This document shows, in pieces, positions 9,154-18,351 of a stretch of DNA of 64,000 bases. This stretch comes from Pseudomonadales bacterium. Lineage in GTDB: Bacteria > Pseudomonadota > Gammaproteobacteria > Pseudomonadales > Azotimanducaceae. The position numbers and the translations under genes are program-made. The stretch is from assembly GCA_028285415.1 (NCBI GenBank), contig JANQPF010000009.1, positions 558,001-622,000 of the forward strand, read 5' to 3'. The notes beneath the pieces were generated by a model. That model was not told where the DNA came from and did no database searches. It was given only the letters and a program-made list of their open reading frames with translations. Within the stretch, counting starts at the first letter, position 1. Each line of letters opens with the position of its first letter.

Positions 9154-12028
9154 CAAAGTAGAAATAACGACCTCTGTTCGAGTGCAGGCTGCCGAAGTAG
9201 CCAAGCTGTTCGTCGGCAATCGGCGCTTCTTCATCAAACATGTTACGTATGCCGACACGCAGCCGCGTCGATTCGGCAAATGACGTATCAAATTCGTAGT
9301 CAACATAGCCGTTGACGGTCAGATAGTCATCCACCGGTAATCTGGTGCCCGGAGCAGCCGTATCACCGTCGGCAGTTGTGCTCGTATCAACGATATCATC
9401 TACCCAATTGGCAAAGAGCCCCGCGCCCCAGCGATCGTTGCGCCATAAAATCGAACCGGTACCACGCCAGCGCGGGCGGCCGTTTTCTTTAATCAGACTA
9501 CCCGCACCATTCGGCGCAAGGCCGGCATTGATGATGATCTGTTGCTCCGCGCCCGGCGTCTGATCGAACTTCGAGAGGTAAGCGCCATTCAACTTAAAGT
9601 CAAATGAACCAAGATCATTGTCCATTCGGTAAACCACAGAAAAATCGACACCTTCGATCTCGCGTAGCTCCTGATTCTGGAACGTATCGTTGAAAATGAC
9701 TGGCTCGTTGGTCAGAGGATCGCGGATCAGACGGTCAAAGCTGGAACCTTCCGACCGTAGAATGAAGTCCAGCAGCACGGCATTGTCTGCGTTCAGAAGA
9801 CCAACCACACCTTCCTGCTCAATCTCCCAGTAGTCCAACGTAAACGTAAGGTTGTCTGTCGGCATCAAAACGATACCGTAAGTCAGGTTTTCACTTTCTT
9901 CGGGGTCAAGATCTTCATTGCCCTGACGACGCTCCTCTACACCAACCGACGAACCTGTAACGGGATCGCTAACCGTGTTGACGACGGTGATTGCCGGGAT
10001 ATTGGTCTGGGTGAGATTAGGTGCACGAAAGCCTTCCGAGTAGGCTGCCCGAACCTGAAGCCATGACGTTGGATACCAGGACAAGGCAAACTTCGGACGC
10101 GTAATACTGCCGACGTCTGAAAAATCTTCGTGACGAACCGCAACCTGCAGATCCAGACTGTCCGCCAGGACTTCATCTTTGAGAATCGGCAGCCAGAACT
10201 CAGCAAAGAGGGACGTTATGCGTCGCGAGCCGTCCGCATCAGGTGAAGCACTGCTACCGACAATGTCGCTACCATTTAGAAAATCACCGGTTACCAGGTC
10301 GGTGAAACTGATGGTGCCATCGGATCTTGGATCACGGTTTTCATCAAAGTCCTCCTCGCGCCATTCGATGCCCGCGGCCAATCCCACATCGCCTGCAGGC
10401 AATTGGAACAGGGACGCGTTCGAGAGCTTGAAGTCCAACAACGTCAAAGACGTTTCACTTTCCCGTTTAACGCTGATGATGAAGGGATCGATTGAGCTTC
10501 TTGGGTTCGGAGTGGGATCAAACGGACTGGTAGGATCGTTTAGATCAAGGCCATTGAAAATGTTATAGGCATCCGCTTGATCGGAAAGGAGCGCTGTCTG
10601 AAACAGAGTGTGGCTGATACGGTTATCCGTTTTGTCGATCGTTTCTGCTTCGCTGTAGACAAAGCCTGTATCAAAATCCCAGTCACCAAAGCTGCCTTCG
10701 AGACCGGTAACAAAACGGAAGCTCTCGTCTTCCACGTTGACCTGACGGAACCCGGTGTCCAGCGGCGTGAAGTTGCGGATCACAAAGGAAAGCCCTTCGT
10801 CAGGTACGGTTGGATCTCCAGCCGGTGCTACTCTGTTGGGGTTCATACGGCCATCGGCGAACATGACCGGTCCCAGCGGGTTCCAGTAGTAGTCCGCAGG
10901 TACCGTAAATCGACCATTGGAAAGCAGACCCGCCTGCTCTCGCGTACGATCGATCTCAGCTTTGTAGTAACCCAGTTCCGTATACCACTGGTAGCCGTTG
11001 TCGAAATCATGGGTGATATAGCTGAATAGGTTCAATCTGTCGCTGTCTGGTGACAACTGACGGGTGCGGTTTCGATCGGTGCGTAACGCACGGTCGGAAC
11101 CACCCGGATCGAGACACAGCCCACCACTCAATACAAAATCGCAATCCGCAGAGCTGAGCGTAGCGCCATTGTCACGGACCAGATCAGTTGGCCGAACATG
11201 GACCCGGCCTACATCACCCTCGTAAACGAATTCTCCCCATCCAAGGAAAAGGCTAGAGCGGTTGTCCAGGCTCGTATCACCGGCGAAGAGCGGATCACCG
11301 GCAAACTCGCCGCGCAGATCTGAACTGCGCGCGTAGCTGCGATCAGCCGCGTCGAATCCAGTCTTGTCGTAATAGGTGCCAGAGAGCAGAACCCGAGTTG
11401 CGCCCTCGTTGAACGAGAATCCGGTTGCGCCGTTGAAGGTGACTTCATCAAGATCAGTACCTTCGGAGGCACCATAACGGACGTTAAATTCTGTCCCTTC
11501 GTAATCATCCTTAAGGACATAGTTTACAACTCCAGCCACTGCATCCGTCCCGTAGAGTGCAGCCGCGCCGTCACGAAGCACTTCGACCCGCTGCAATCCC
11601 GCTATCGGAAGCGTGTTTGCATTTGTCGTGACAACCGGAATTCGATTTTCCGTCTGGGTCCCGGGATGCAACACCATTCTTCGCCCGTTAATCAACGTCA
11701 GCGTGTTGCCGGTTCCAAGGCCTCTTAAGTTAATGGAATTCACGTCCCCCCGCGCCGCGTTGACACCCGTGGTGACGGACTCGTTAAAACCTACGAAACC
11801 CATTTGCGGAATCGAGCGAAGGAGCTCATCCCCGGAGGCTGCTCCGGTCGCAACAATATCGTCTTCATCCATCACCGAGACGGGGAGCGAACCAGCGATG
11901 TCAGCACCTTTGATCTGTGTGCCAACAACGACAACTTCCTCGATGATTTGATTCGTGGCGTCCTCTGCATAACCAACCTGTACACAGGCTAGTGATGCCA
12001 GGCAGGCAAGAAAGCGAAGTTGGTTCAT
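9134..12028 (-). CDS. TonB-dependent outer-membrane receptor
   Basis: 964 residues. A signal peptide (MNQLRFLACLASLACVQVGYA) is followed by a TonB-box-like EEVVVVGTQ, the plug domain (NSINLRGLGTGNTLTLINGRRMV; RVEVLRDGAAALYGTDAVAGVVNYVLK) and a 22-strand-type barrel with frequent aromatic pairs. It should import a large or scarce substrate across the outer membrane. Ribosome site GAGGGG lies 5 bp before the ATG. It heads the operon receptor, carboxypeptidase, deacylase, NhaC-type carrier, so its ligand is probably a peptide or an acylated or D-amino-acid polymer. A LysR-type dyad lies 85 bp upstream. The C-terminal residue is Leu rather than the usual Phe. Confidence 0.93.
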   Translation of the reverse strand: MNQLRFLACLASLACVQVGYAEDATNQIIEEVVVVGTQIKGADIAGSLPVSVMDEDDIVATGAASGDELLRSIPQMGFVGFNESVTTGVNAARGDVNSINLRGLGTGNTLTLINGRRMVLHPGTQTENRIPVVTTNANTLPIAGLQRVEVLRDGAAALYGTDAVAGVVNYVLKDDYEGTEFNVRYGASEGTDLDEVTFNGATGFSFNEGATRVLLSGTYYDKTGFDAADRSYARSSDLRGEFAGDPLFAGDTSLDNRSSLFLGWGEFVYEGDVGRVHVRPTDLVRDNGATLSSADCDFVLSGGLCLDPGGSDRALRTDRNRTRQLSPDSDRLNLFSYITHDFDNGYQWYTELGYYKAEIDRTREQAGLLSNGRFTVPADYYWNPLGPVMFADGRMNPNRVAPAGDPTVPDEGLSFVIRNFTPLDTGFRQVNVEDESFRFVTGLEGSFGDWDFDTGFVYSEAETIDKTDNRISHTLFQTALLSDQADAYNIFNGLDLNDPTSPFDPTPNPRSSIDPFIISVKRESETSLTLLDFKLSNASLFQLPAGDVGLAAGIEWREEDFDENRDPRSDGTISFTDLVTGDFLNGSDIVGSSASPDADGSRRITSLFAEFWLPILKDEVLADSLDLQVAVRHEDFSDVGSITRPKFALSWYPTSWLQVRAAYSEGFRAPNLTQTNIPAITVVNTVSDPVTGSSVGVEERRQGNEDLDPEESENLTYGIVLMPTDNLTFTLDYWEIEQEGVVGLLNADNAVLLDFILRSEGSSFDRLIRDPLTNEPVIFNDTFQNQELREIEGVDFSVVYRMDNDLGSFDFKLNGAYLSKFDQTPGAEQQIIINAGLAPNGAGSLIKENGRPRWRGTGSILWRNDRWGAGLFANWVDDIVDTSTTADGDTAAPGTRLPVDDYLTVNGYVDYEFDTSFAESTRLRVGIRNMFDEEAPIADEQLGYFGSLHSNRGRYFYFDVRVSL

Positions 12029-12112
12029 GTATTCCCCTCAAAAATCCCGCGGATGATCGCAAAAAGTTAGCGCCTGCGACTGCAAAGTGGAAATGAAGAG
12101 GTATCGGAGGTC

Positions 12113-12129
12113 CATAACTGCAAGTTATG
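12113..12129. promoter_or_regulatory. LysR-type box upstream of the TonB operon
   Basis: CATAACT-GCA-AGTTATG is a perfect 7-bp dyad with a 3-bp spacer and fits the T-N11-A pattern of LysR regulators (T and A of ATAACT...AGTTAT). It is 85 bp upstream of the receptor ATG. A related dyad lies just before the LysR gene at 14134-14150. Confidence 0.55.
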
Positions 12130-12140
12130 TCAGGTATGTA

Positions 12141-14078
12141 TCAAGGTTTGCGAACTTGAATATGGGTCGACGGCGTTCGAAGGACCAGAGCTTCATCAGT
12201 GGGGAGCCATGAGGTACGCCATTCCACCATCAAAACGTCATCCAACTGAAGCTCACAATGGGCTTCCTGCTCAACATCAACAAGGAGGCGCACTCCTTTG
12301 GTGTTGGTACGAGGCAAGTTGAAGTTGTCGAAGATGTTGTGGCGTCCGGATTCAGCAATTTTGTGGCGCCCCAATAATATGCGCTGACCATCCGCTAACG
12401 CATCCCGCCACGCCTGCTCGAGATCCCGGCGTTGCAGCCAGAACTCAACTGTCGCCGTGCACGAGCTCTGTACAATCGCTGAAACGGTTGCCGGCGATGA
12501 ACGCGTAAATTGACGCTCAAATGTACGTAAACCTGTTACAGCACTTCCTTTGACAAGCAGATGGGGATTCTCTCCAGCTATGTGTTTGACACCTTCCGGC
12601 ACAAGCCAGTTACGAGGCTGGGTTTCAAAGGCACCCCAGTATTCAAAGCTGCCGCGTTTGACGAGATCCACTCCGAATCGAACAGGCCGGGTAGTTCCTC
12701 CAAGCAGCAGATGATGCTGAGCTGGTTCAATTCTCCCGGCAAGCTGCTGTGGATACGCCACCGGCAACAAACCTTCTACATTGGCCGCGGCGCGGCTGGT
12801 GTTCGCACCTGGCCTTGCGACAAGATGACCGCCACTCAATTCAAAGCGCAAGCCGTCTGAGAGTTGCACCATCCTCTGTAATATGTCGAATCGGATAGAT
12901 CCAGTTGCGGGTGTGGGTCGATACCCGTTGATGTATATCGGCACAACTTCCGCCCTGTGAAGGGTCTCCCCATCAAGCCATACGTAGAGCAGCTTTGTCA
13001 GTTGGGTGGAATAAATGTATTGGTCGAAAAGGAAGTTGCCCAAGGAGTATGCGATGAGTCGATCGTTGTACCACTCAAGCCCTTGAAGGACGTGCGGATG
13101 ATGAGCCACAACAAGGTCCGCACCCGCATCAACAGCGGCCCGCAATCTTGTCTGTTCGATCATGGTCGGCGTTTCGCTGTATTCAAGCCCACCGTGGTAC
13201 TGAACCAGAGTGGGCCGCTCCTGAGCGGAGATGTCTGCCTGCAATACTGACGTCCTACCCCACGCTGCGCCGCCTTTGTCAGGCCTGGCCACCTGATCTG
13301 CTGCCGGGCTACCGGGCCAACCGACATAACTCAGGAGCGCCCACCCTGAATGCAATGCTGGCCGCCGCGCTTCCTGTTCATCTTCCCCTGCACCCGAATA
13401 TGCAATTCCCGACCGGGACAGCACACTCAGAGTCTGTTGCAGGCCGTCTTGACCATAGTCGAACACGTGGTTGTTGCCCAAGGCCACATAGTCGACCCCG
13501 GCATCGTACAAGACATCAACAATGGCTGGATCGGTGTGAAAGACGACAGACTTTTCCAGCGCGGGCGGTAACTGACCCCTGAGCAGCTGCGTTTCCAAAT
13601 TGACACTCGCAACATCAGCTGGGGCAAAGTACGGGGCCATCAACGTCAGCAGATGACTTATGTCACCATATTCCTGACCTTCTTCGATGAGAGCCGTGTC
13701 ACCCGGGAGGGGCGATAAGTAGCGGCGTCCTGCCATCGCATCCCCCGCCAGCACGAACAGTTTTCGATTTTCGCGGCGTGCAACCAGCGTTACCGTTGGC
13801 GGATCCCGGTCCTGCCATTCATGTCTGCTCAGCGTATGGACTGTGGGGTAGAAGCCTTCAACATGGACCCGAACTGCCAGGTGATCGTTCTCCGCGAAAT
13901 CGAGTTTAAGGCCCCCTTCACGGAAACTATGCACCTCATCGTTGACCCACGCCTGACCCGCAAGGGCCTGCCCACCTTCATCGTGAATAAACAGCGTACG
14001 CAGACTGTTCGATTGGATAGGCGAGGCCAACGCAGGGCAGACAAGTAGACCCAACAACAGATATCTGAACGTCGCCAT
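12141..14078 (-). CDS. CapA-family metallophosphoesterase-fold protein
   Basis: 645 residues from ATG 14078; a longer frame to 14114 lacks support. The N-terminus MATFRYLLLGLLVCPALA is a signal peptide. After a beta-rich N-terminal region comes the CapA/PgsA fold: LAGDAMAGRRYLSPLP, VASVNLETQL, ALGNNHVFDYGQDGLQQTL, YHGGLEYSETPT, and AHHPHVLQGLEWYNDRLIAYSLGNFLFDQ. CapA proteins take part in poly-gamma-glutamate capsule synthesis or export, but many Gram-negative homologues have no known job. The C-terminal 220 residues are beta-rich and unrecognised. It is divergent from LysR with a shared LysR-type box, which suggests co-regulation with the peptide-uptake operon. A role in handling a D-glutamate polymer is possible but unproven. 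Confidence 0.82.
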   Translation of the reverse strand: MATFRYLLLGLLVCPALASPIQSNSLRTLFIHDEGGQALAGQAWVNDEVHSFREGGLKLDFAENDHLAVRVHVEGFYPTVHTLSRHEWQDRDPPTVTLVARRENRKLFVLAGDAMAGRRYLSPLPGDTALIEEGQEYGDISHLLTLMAPYFAPADVASVNLETQLLRGQLPPALEKSVVFHTDPAIVDVLYDAGVDYVALGNNHVFDYGQDGLQQTLSVLSRSGIAYSGAGEDEQEARRPALHSGWALLSYVGWPGSPAADQVARPDKGGAAWGRTSVLQADISAQERPTLVQYHGGLEYSETPTMIEQTRLRAAVDAGADLVVAHHPHVLQGLEWYNDRLIAYSLGNFLFDQYIYSTQLTKLLYVWLDGETLHRAEVVPIYINGYRPTPATGSIRFDILQRMVQLSDGLRFELSGGHLVARPGANTSRAAANVEGLLPVAYPQQLAGRIEPAQHHLLLGGTTRPVRFGVDLVKRGSFEYWGAFETQPRNWLVPEGVKHIAGENPHLLVKGSAVTGLRTFERQFTRSSPATVSAIVQSSCTATVEFWLQRRDLEQAWRDALADGQRILLGRHKIAESGRHNIFDNFNLPRTNTKGVRLLVDVEQEAHCELQLDDVLMVEWRTSWLPTDEALVLRTPSTHIQVRKP

Positions 14079-14133
14079 CACGCTATTAAATCGAAGAAAG
14101 TAGTCTTGGCCCAATGCATTTAATTGGCGCTAT

Positions 14134-14150
14134 CATAACTACGGTTTATG
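14134..14150. promoter_or_regulatory. LysR-type box in the CapA/LysR divergent promoter
   Basis: CATAACT-ACG-GTTTATG matches the dyad at 12113-12129 in the whole first arm and five of seven bases of the second. It ends 12 bp before the LysR ATG and lies 56 bp upstream of the CapA-like gene on the other strand. Autoregulation by LysR is the likely use. Confidence 0.5.
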
Positions 14151-14162
14151 TAGAGGCTGATC

Positions 14163-15053
14163 ATGCGACTCCGCCACATCGAGGTTTTCCACGCAGTTTA
14201 TACGACCGGATCCGTCACTCGAGCAGCCAAACTGCTGAGCGTGTCGCAACCCTCTGTCAGCAAAGTTCTATCTCACGCTGAGATCCAACTAGGTTTCAAA
14301 CTCTTTGAGCGCGGTGGTGGTCGGTTCCTGCCAACCGCCGAAGCTGAACGATTGTTCCACCATGTCAACCCGCTATTCGATCAGATTGGCGCCGTGCGTC
14401 GTGTTGCTGACAATCTACGCAATCTGGGCGAGAACAAGATACGATTGGCTTCTACTCCGGCGATGGGCATTTCTCTCATCCCTGAATTGGTGTCGTCTTT
14501 CATGTCTGCGCATCCAGGCGTGCATTTTGAGCTCGAAACGCTGCACTACACGGAAATTGCTGCAGCCTTAATCGAATCTAGATTGGACGTTGCGCTCGTA
14601 TTCGACCCGCCCTCCCAACCCGACGTTTTGGCAACGCCGATCGCAAGTGGTGAATTTGTCTTCATCAAACCCGCAAACATGAACGCTGTGGCATCACCGG
14701 TCGATCTGCCCAGTATCGGCAACCTACCGTTCGTGCGCCTCAACAATCGCGGACCGCTCGGCCAGCTGCTCGACGCATACCTCGAAAAGTCAGAATCTAC
14801 AATTGATGTGGTAGCTACCACGGAGACATATCACATCGCGCATGCGCTGGTCGCTCGCGGTGTCGGCGTATCCATCGTTGATGCCATTACCGCGCAGGCG
14901 TTAGACGACGCTGCGGTTGAGATCCTACCGCTAAAACACCCGCTGCAGTTCAACGTCGCCGCCGTGGAGTTTGAACACGCCGCTGCCTCGGACATGCGTC
15001 TGCGATTTATTGAGCATGCACGCTCCACAGTACAGACCCTCCTGACGTCATAA
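14163..15053 (+). CDS. LysR family transcriptional regulator
   Basis: 296 residues, a standard LysR length. The N-terminal winged helix-turn-helix is MRLRHIEVFHAVYTTGSVTRAAKLLSVSQPSVSKVLSHAE, followed by the linker helix and a two-lobed effector domain (IRLASTPAMGISLIPEL; GVGVSIVDAITA). It is divergent from the CapA-like gene and is followed after 90 bp by a D-amino-acid dehydrogenase gene on the same strand. LysR regulators usually sense the substrate of the neighbouring pathway, so a D-amino acid or its keto acid is a reasonable guess for the effector. Confidence 0.92.
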   Translation: MRLRHIEVFHAVYTTGSVTRAAKLLSVSQPSVSKVLSHAEIQLGFKLFERGGGRFLPTAEAERLFHHVNPLFDQIGAVRRVADNLRNLGENKIRLASTPAMGISLIPELVSSFMSAHPGVHFELETLHYTEIAAALIESRLDVALVFDPPSQPDVLATPIASGEFVFIKPANMNAVASPVDLPSIGNLPFVRLNNRGPLGQLLDAYLEKSESTIDVVATTETYHIAHALVARGVGVSIVDAITAQALDDAAVEILPLKHPLQFNVAAVEFEHAAASDMRLRFIEHARSTVQTLLTS

Positions 15054-15143
15054 CTCCCAGCTATCGAGTATCGAATAATCGTCATTGGTGCTCTGCTTAC
15101 GTCGGCATCTAGTATGGATGGCCGTCGAACGTAGAAGGATCGC

Positions 15144-16349
15144 ATGCAGGTCGCTGTTATTGGTGCGGGCATTGTTGGGACCCTGACCGCGCACTACCTC
15201 AATACCCTGGGTGCCGAGGTGACCGTTTTAGATCGAAGCAGTCATGCGGGCGCGCTGACGAGTCGTGCCAACGGTGGCCAGCTTTCCTACAGCTTCTGCG
15301 ATGCACTCGCTGACCCTCAGCTACTCCCGAAATTACCCGGCATTCTCTTCGGCATGGATCCGGCCTTTCGGATACGCCCGAAAATCGACCTGGACTTCGT
15401 AAAATGGGGACTGCGGTTTATCAGAGAGTGCACAAAAACGCGGCGTGATCAGAACACGCTCGCGCTGCTGGCTAAGGCTTTGCGTTCCGAGGAACTGATG
15501 CGCCCACTGCTTGAGCGCCTGGGAGAACAATCGGCCTACTCCCGACCTGGCAAACTTGTACTGCTGTCTCGTCCAGGAACCAAGGAACTCGAACGTCGGT
15601 GTGAACTAAAACGAGCATCAGGCGTGAAAATCGATCTCATCACGGCGGCTCAGGCTCTCGACATCGAACCTGCTCTCAACCATTGGCAATGGCAACCTGC
15701 AGCTGCGCTGTATTCTCCGGGTGACGAGGTGGCAGACGCACACCTATTCACTCAATTACTAGCATCTGATCTCAAAACGCGAGGAGTTGCGTTTGAGTAT
15801 GGAACAGCCGTTTCTGAAGTGAACCAGGTTAACGGCGCTACGACGGTTCGAACCCTGGAGCAAGAATTGAAGTTCGACGCCGTCGTGTTGGCCACGGGTC
15901 ATATGGGTCAAAGCATGCTCAGGCAGGCGGGAATACGTGCGCCCATTTTACCGATGGCGGGCTATAGCGTAACCCTGCCTGCAACATCACATAGTATGCA
16001 GACCAGCGTTACGGCATTGGAGCATCGACTCGTGTTCAGCAGATTGGAAAAGCAGGTACGCATTGCCGGGTTTTCTGATGTGAACCCTGCTCCCAGGGAC
16101 CTGGAACACCGCGCTGTCACTTTGCGATCTACCGCCAGAGACCTTGCCCCGTGCGCAGCCGACTACCGTGCAAACGATTCATGTGCATGGCAGGGAATTC
16201 GGGCGATGACACCAAACAGCCGACCGCTCGTCGGTAGAACGAAACAAACAAACATCTTCGTCAACATGGGTCACGGCATGCTCGGCTGGACGCTTGGCGC
16301 CGCCACGGCATCTGAAGTGGCGAACCAGGTTATGACACAGCTCAGTTGA
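15144..16349 (+). CDS. FAD-dependent D-amino-acid dehydrogenase (DadA-like)
   Basis: 401 residues. The N-terminal dinucleotide-binding motif is VIGAGIVGTLTAHYL, with the acidic end of strand 2 at VTVLDR. The C-terminal GHGMLGWTLGAATA and the central MAGYSVTL match DadA-type dehydrogenases, which oxidise D-amino acids to 2-oxo acids and pass electrons to the membrane quinone pool. Ribosome site AAGGA sits 6 bp before the ATG. Placed next to LysR and the deacylase/carboxypeptidase operon, it would complete the use of imported D-amino acids. Other DAO-family amine oxidases remain possible. The gene converges with the membrane protein gene at 16432. Confidence 0.85.
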   Translation: MQVAVIGAGIVGTLTAHYLNTLGAEVTVLDRSSHAGALTSRANGGQLSYSFCDALADPQLLPKLPGILFGMDPAFRIRPKIDLDFVKWGLRFIRECTKTRRDQNTLALLAKALRSEELMRPLLERLGEQSAYSRPGKLVLLSRPGTKELERRCELKRASGVKIDLITAAQALDIEPALNHWQWQPAAALYSPGDEVADAHLFTQLLASDLKTRGVAFEYGTAVSEVNQVNGATTVRTLEQELKFDAVVLATGHMGQSMLRQAGIRAPILPMAGYSVTLPATSHSMQTSVTALEHRLVFSRLEKQVRIAGFSDVNPAPRDLEHRAVTLRSTARDLAPCAADYRANDSCAWQGIRAMTPNSRPLVGRTKQTNIFVNMGHGMLGWTLGAATASEVANQVMTQLS

Positions 16350-16431
16350 GCGACGGCTCCGGACGGCGTGTTAGCTGGACTCAATCTCAGAGCAGTCACA
16401 GCAGGAGCAGGCGTCAATAGTAAGACTGCCT

Positions 16432-17154
16432 TCAGCTGGTACTACCCAGAAGAGCTTCCCGGTCGGTATTCACTGGTCGTCCTGTATCCGCCTGCGATGC
16501 CTTGATATGCCTCTCCAATGCGACATAAGAAAAATAGATAACAAGGTAACCATAACCCCAAACCATCAATGCCATGAAAACGTAGTTGTAGACCAGATTC
16601 GTGGCATCTCCCGGAATCGGGTAGAAGTCCGCGATACTGTGAATGTAGGTAAACAATAGTGAGGTGACGACCATATGCATGCCCAGAGTCTTCTCACCCA
16701 GGGAAAATAGCTCCCAAGCGAGCATCAATAGGAAGGGCAGAAACATGAAATAAACCGCAAAGAAGACATAGGGCCGGAAAGGGTCCAGAAAATCGACGTA
16801 CATCAGCATTGCGGCAAGCACACCGATTCCCACGAAGATGACCACATCTGACAAAACCGAAGGTTTGTAACTGTGGGTCACAGCGAGGAATCCGAAAACA
16901 ACCAGCAGGTTCATACCTGCAACGCGAGAAAATGCATCGAGGTACATGACGAAATCCATCTGCCATTGCCACTGCGTAAAGATCCACATCGTGATGTTCG
17001 ATAGGGAAAGCGTCATTACTCCCCATTCGGCACTCAGAATGAGGTTACCTTTCTGATAAAACTTGACCATGCCAAAGGCCACCGAAAAGAGCATGAATAG
17101 CGTGGAGAGCAGTGAAAGAATTGTTCTAGGGTCTGTTAAGTCTGCTACTACCAT
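16432..17154 (-). CDS. Seven-helix membrane protein of unknown function
   Basis: 240 residues, not recognised. Seven hydrophobic stretches are visible, starting near TILSLLSTLFMLFSVAF and ending near YNYVFMALMVWGYGYLVIYF, with short loops and a charged C-terminal tail. Two ATG codons stand in tandem; the second (17154) is better spaced from the GGGAGG ribosome site. It lies 54 bp downstream of a phytanoyl-CoA dioxygenase-like gene on the same strand and may share its transcript. It could be a sensor, carrier or cofactor-related membrane protein, but nothing visible decides this. Confidence 0.75.
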   Translation of the reverse strand: MVVADLTDPRTILSLLSTLFMLFSVAFGMVKFYQKGNLILSAEWGVMTLSLSNITMWIFTQWQWQMDFVMYLDAFSRVAGMNLLVVFGFLAVTHSYKPSVLSDVVIFVGIGVLAAMLMYVDFLDPFRPYVFFAVYFMFLPFLLMLAWELFSLGEKTLGMHMVVTSLLFTYIHSIADFYPIPGDATNLVYNYVFMALMVWGYGYLVIYFSYVALERHIKASQADTGRPVNTDREALLGSTS

Positions 17155-17208
17155 CATTTCCTCCCGTTTTTGAGATGAGCGATTGCAACTGCTTGCCAGT
17201 GCAACTCT

Positions 17209-18177
17209 TCAAATTTGTCCGCCGGTACCGGGTTTCAGCAGATCATCCTGATCGCGCCCCTTTACCCAACCCAGGTAGCTGCTGCTTCGATAACCAACAA
17301 ATTGCCGGCCGCGATCCGACAGCTTTGCAGCGGCTTCCGGCGGAACGGCGATGTATTGGTTTTCCTCGGAAGCCAGCCAATTTGCAACATAAGAAGCAAA
17401 GTACCCTGTTCGTGGCGTGCCTATTGTGTTTGGAGCCGCACCATGGAGTGTTCTGGACAGCCACAGCACCACGGATCCTTTCGGCATAGTCGCCTGAACC
17501 ACCTCTTCCTGTTTAGTAATCCGTTCCTCAGGCCACTCGTGGCTGCCCGGCACTACCCGTGTAGCGCCATTTTCCGCAGTAAAATCAGACCCGGCCCACA
17601 TCGTGGAGACAAGGAATTCCGGTATGTGCATACGACTGACGAAGGGTTGGTAAATTGCATTCTCGCGGTGCAGAGGTTGCGGAACCTTCATCCCCTCTCC
17701 CACTTCCAACATGGCACCTATCCCGAGCTTGTAGTAGCTACAGCTGGGTGCTGAATCATCGGGAGATCGAAAGACAATCTGTCCGGCTTCCTTGCTGATC
17801 TCTTCGACATTCATGAGGCCCAGCTCCTCAATGTCGGTTCCGGCCGGCGACGTCCCATCGGCAGCCAGCGCCATCGGGCAAGCCGGCTTCAAAACCAGAT
17901 CCATGACCTCCAATACTTTGTTGTGCAGCGCCAGATTCTCCACGTACAAGGAGCTGTGGGTCGGGAGCGCACTGGTCGTTCGATTCCCTTCCGGCCACAA
18001 CATCGAGTCGGAACTGAGTTCTTTTTCAGTTAAACCATTCAGCGTCTGCTGGTAGATCTGGTCCATGATTTCAGGTGAAACCAGCTCTCGAATGATGACG
18101 CCACCGTTTCGCGTCAGCGATTCGGCTATGTCCCACGCTTCTGAAGCGCCGGTGAATTGCTCGATCTCGTAGCTCAT
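17209..18177 (-). CDS. Phytanoyl-CoA dioxygenase (PhyH) family protein
   Basis: 322 residues from ATG 18177, preceded by GAGGAG at good spacing. The family uses Fe(II) and 2-oxoglutarate to hydroxylate lipids, ectoine, halogenated or other small molecules. The core is recognisable: QPLHRENAIYQ, then ENGATRVVPGSHEWPEE, and the distal His in SRTLHGAAPN, with RTGYFASYVANWL as the 2-oxoglutarate side. The usual metal triad is HxD...H; here the second ligand position is Glu (LHRE), a conservative change that needs checking. The gene follows a TonB receptor gene on the same strand after a 174-bp gap that holds one GC-rich palindrome. Confidence 0.88.
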   Translation of the reverse strand: MSYEIEQFTGASEAWDIAESLTRNGGVIIRELVSPEIMDQIYQQTLNGLTEKELSSDSMLWPEGNRTTSALPTHSSLYVENLALHNKVLEVMDLVLKPACPMALAADGTSPAGTDIEELGLMNVEEISKEAGQIVFRSPDDSAPSCSYYKLGIGAMLEVGEGMKVPQPLHRENAIYQPFVSRMHIPEFLVSTMWAGSDFTAENGATRVVPGSHEWPEERITKQEEVVQATMPKGSVVLWLSRTLHGAAPNTIGTPRTGYFASYVANWLASEENQYIAVPPEAAAKLSDRGRQFVGYRSSSYLGWVKGRDQDDLLKPGTGGQI

Positions 18178-18273
18178 AGCCTGCTCCTCGTTGCTATTTG
18201 GGATGAATCTCGAGCGGCTTAGTAACACCGCTACAGTTGTCGCTCGTCTCTGCTGTACTGAACTGCGTCTTGC

Positions 18274-18287
18274 GCGCAGTACTGCGC
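18274..18287. repeat. 14-bp perfect palindrome between TonB and PhyH genes
   Basis: GCGCAGTACTGCGC reads the same on both strands. It lies 97 bp upstream of the PhyH ATG and 65 bp downstream of the receptor stop. It could be an operator or part of a weak hairpin; no T-run follows on either strand. Confidence 0.3.
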
Positions 18288-18351
18288 TGGGGTGAAGGTT
18301 GTAGTTACCCAGAAAGCGATCGCCACCGATCGATCCTCTGGCTGCATGTAG

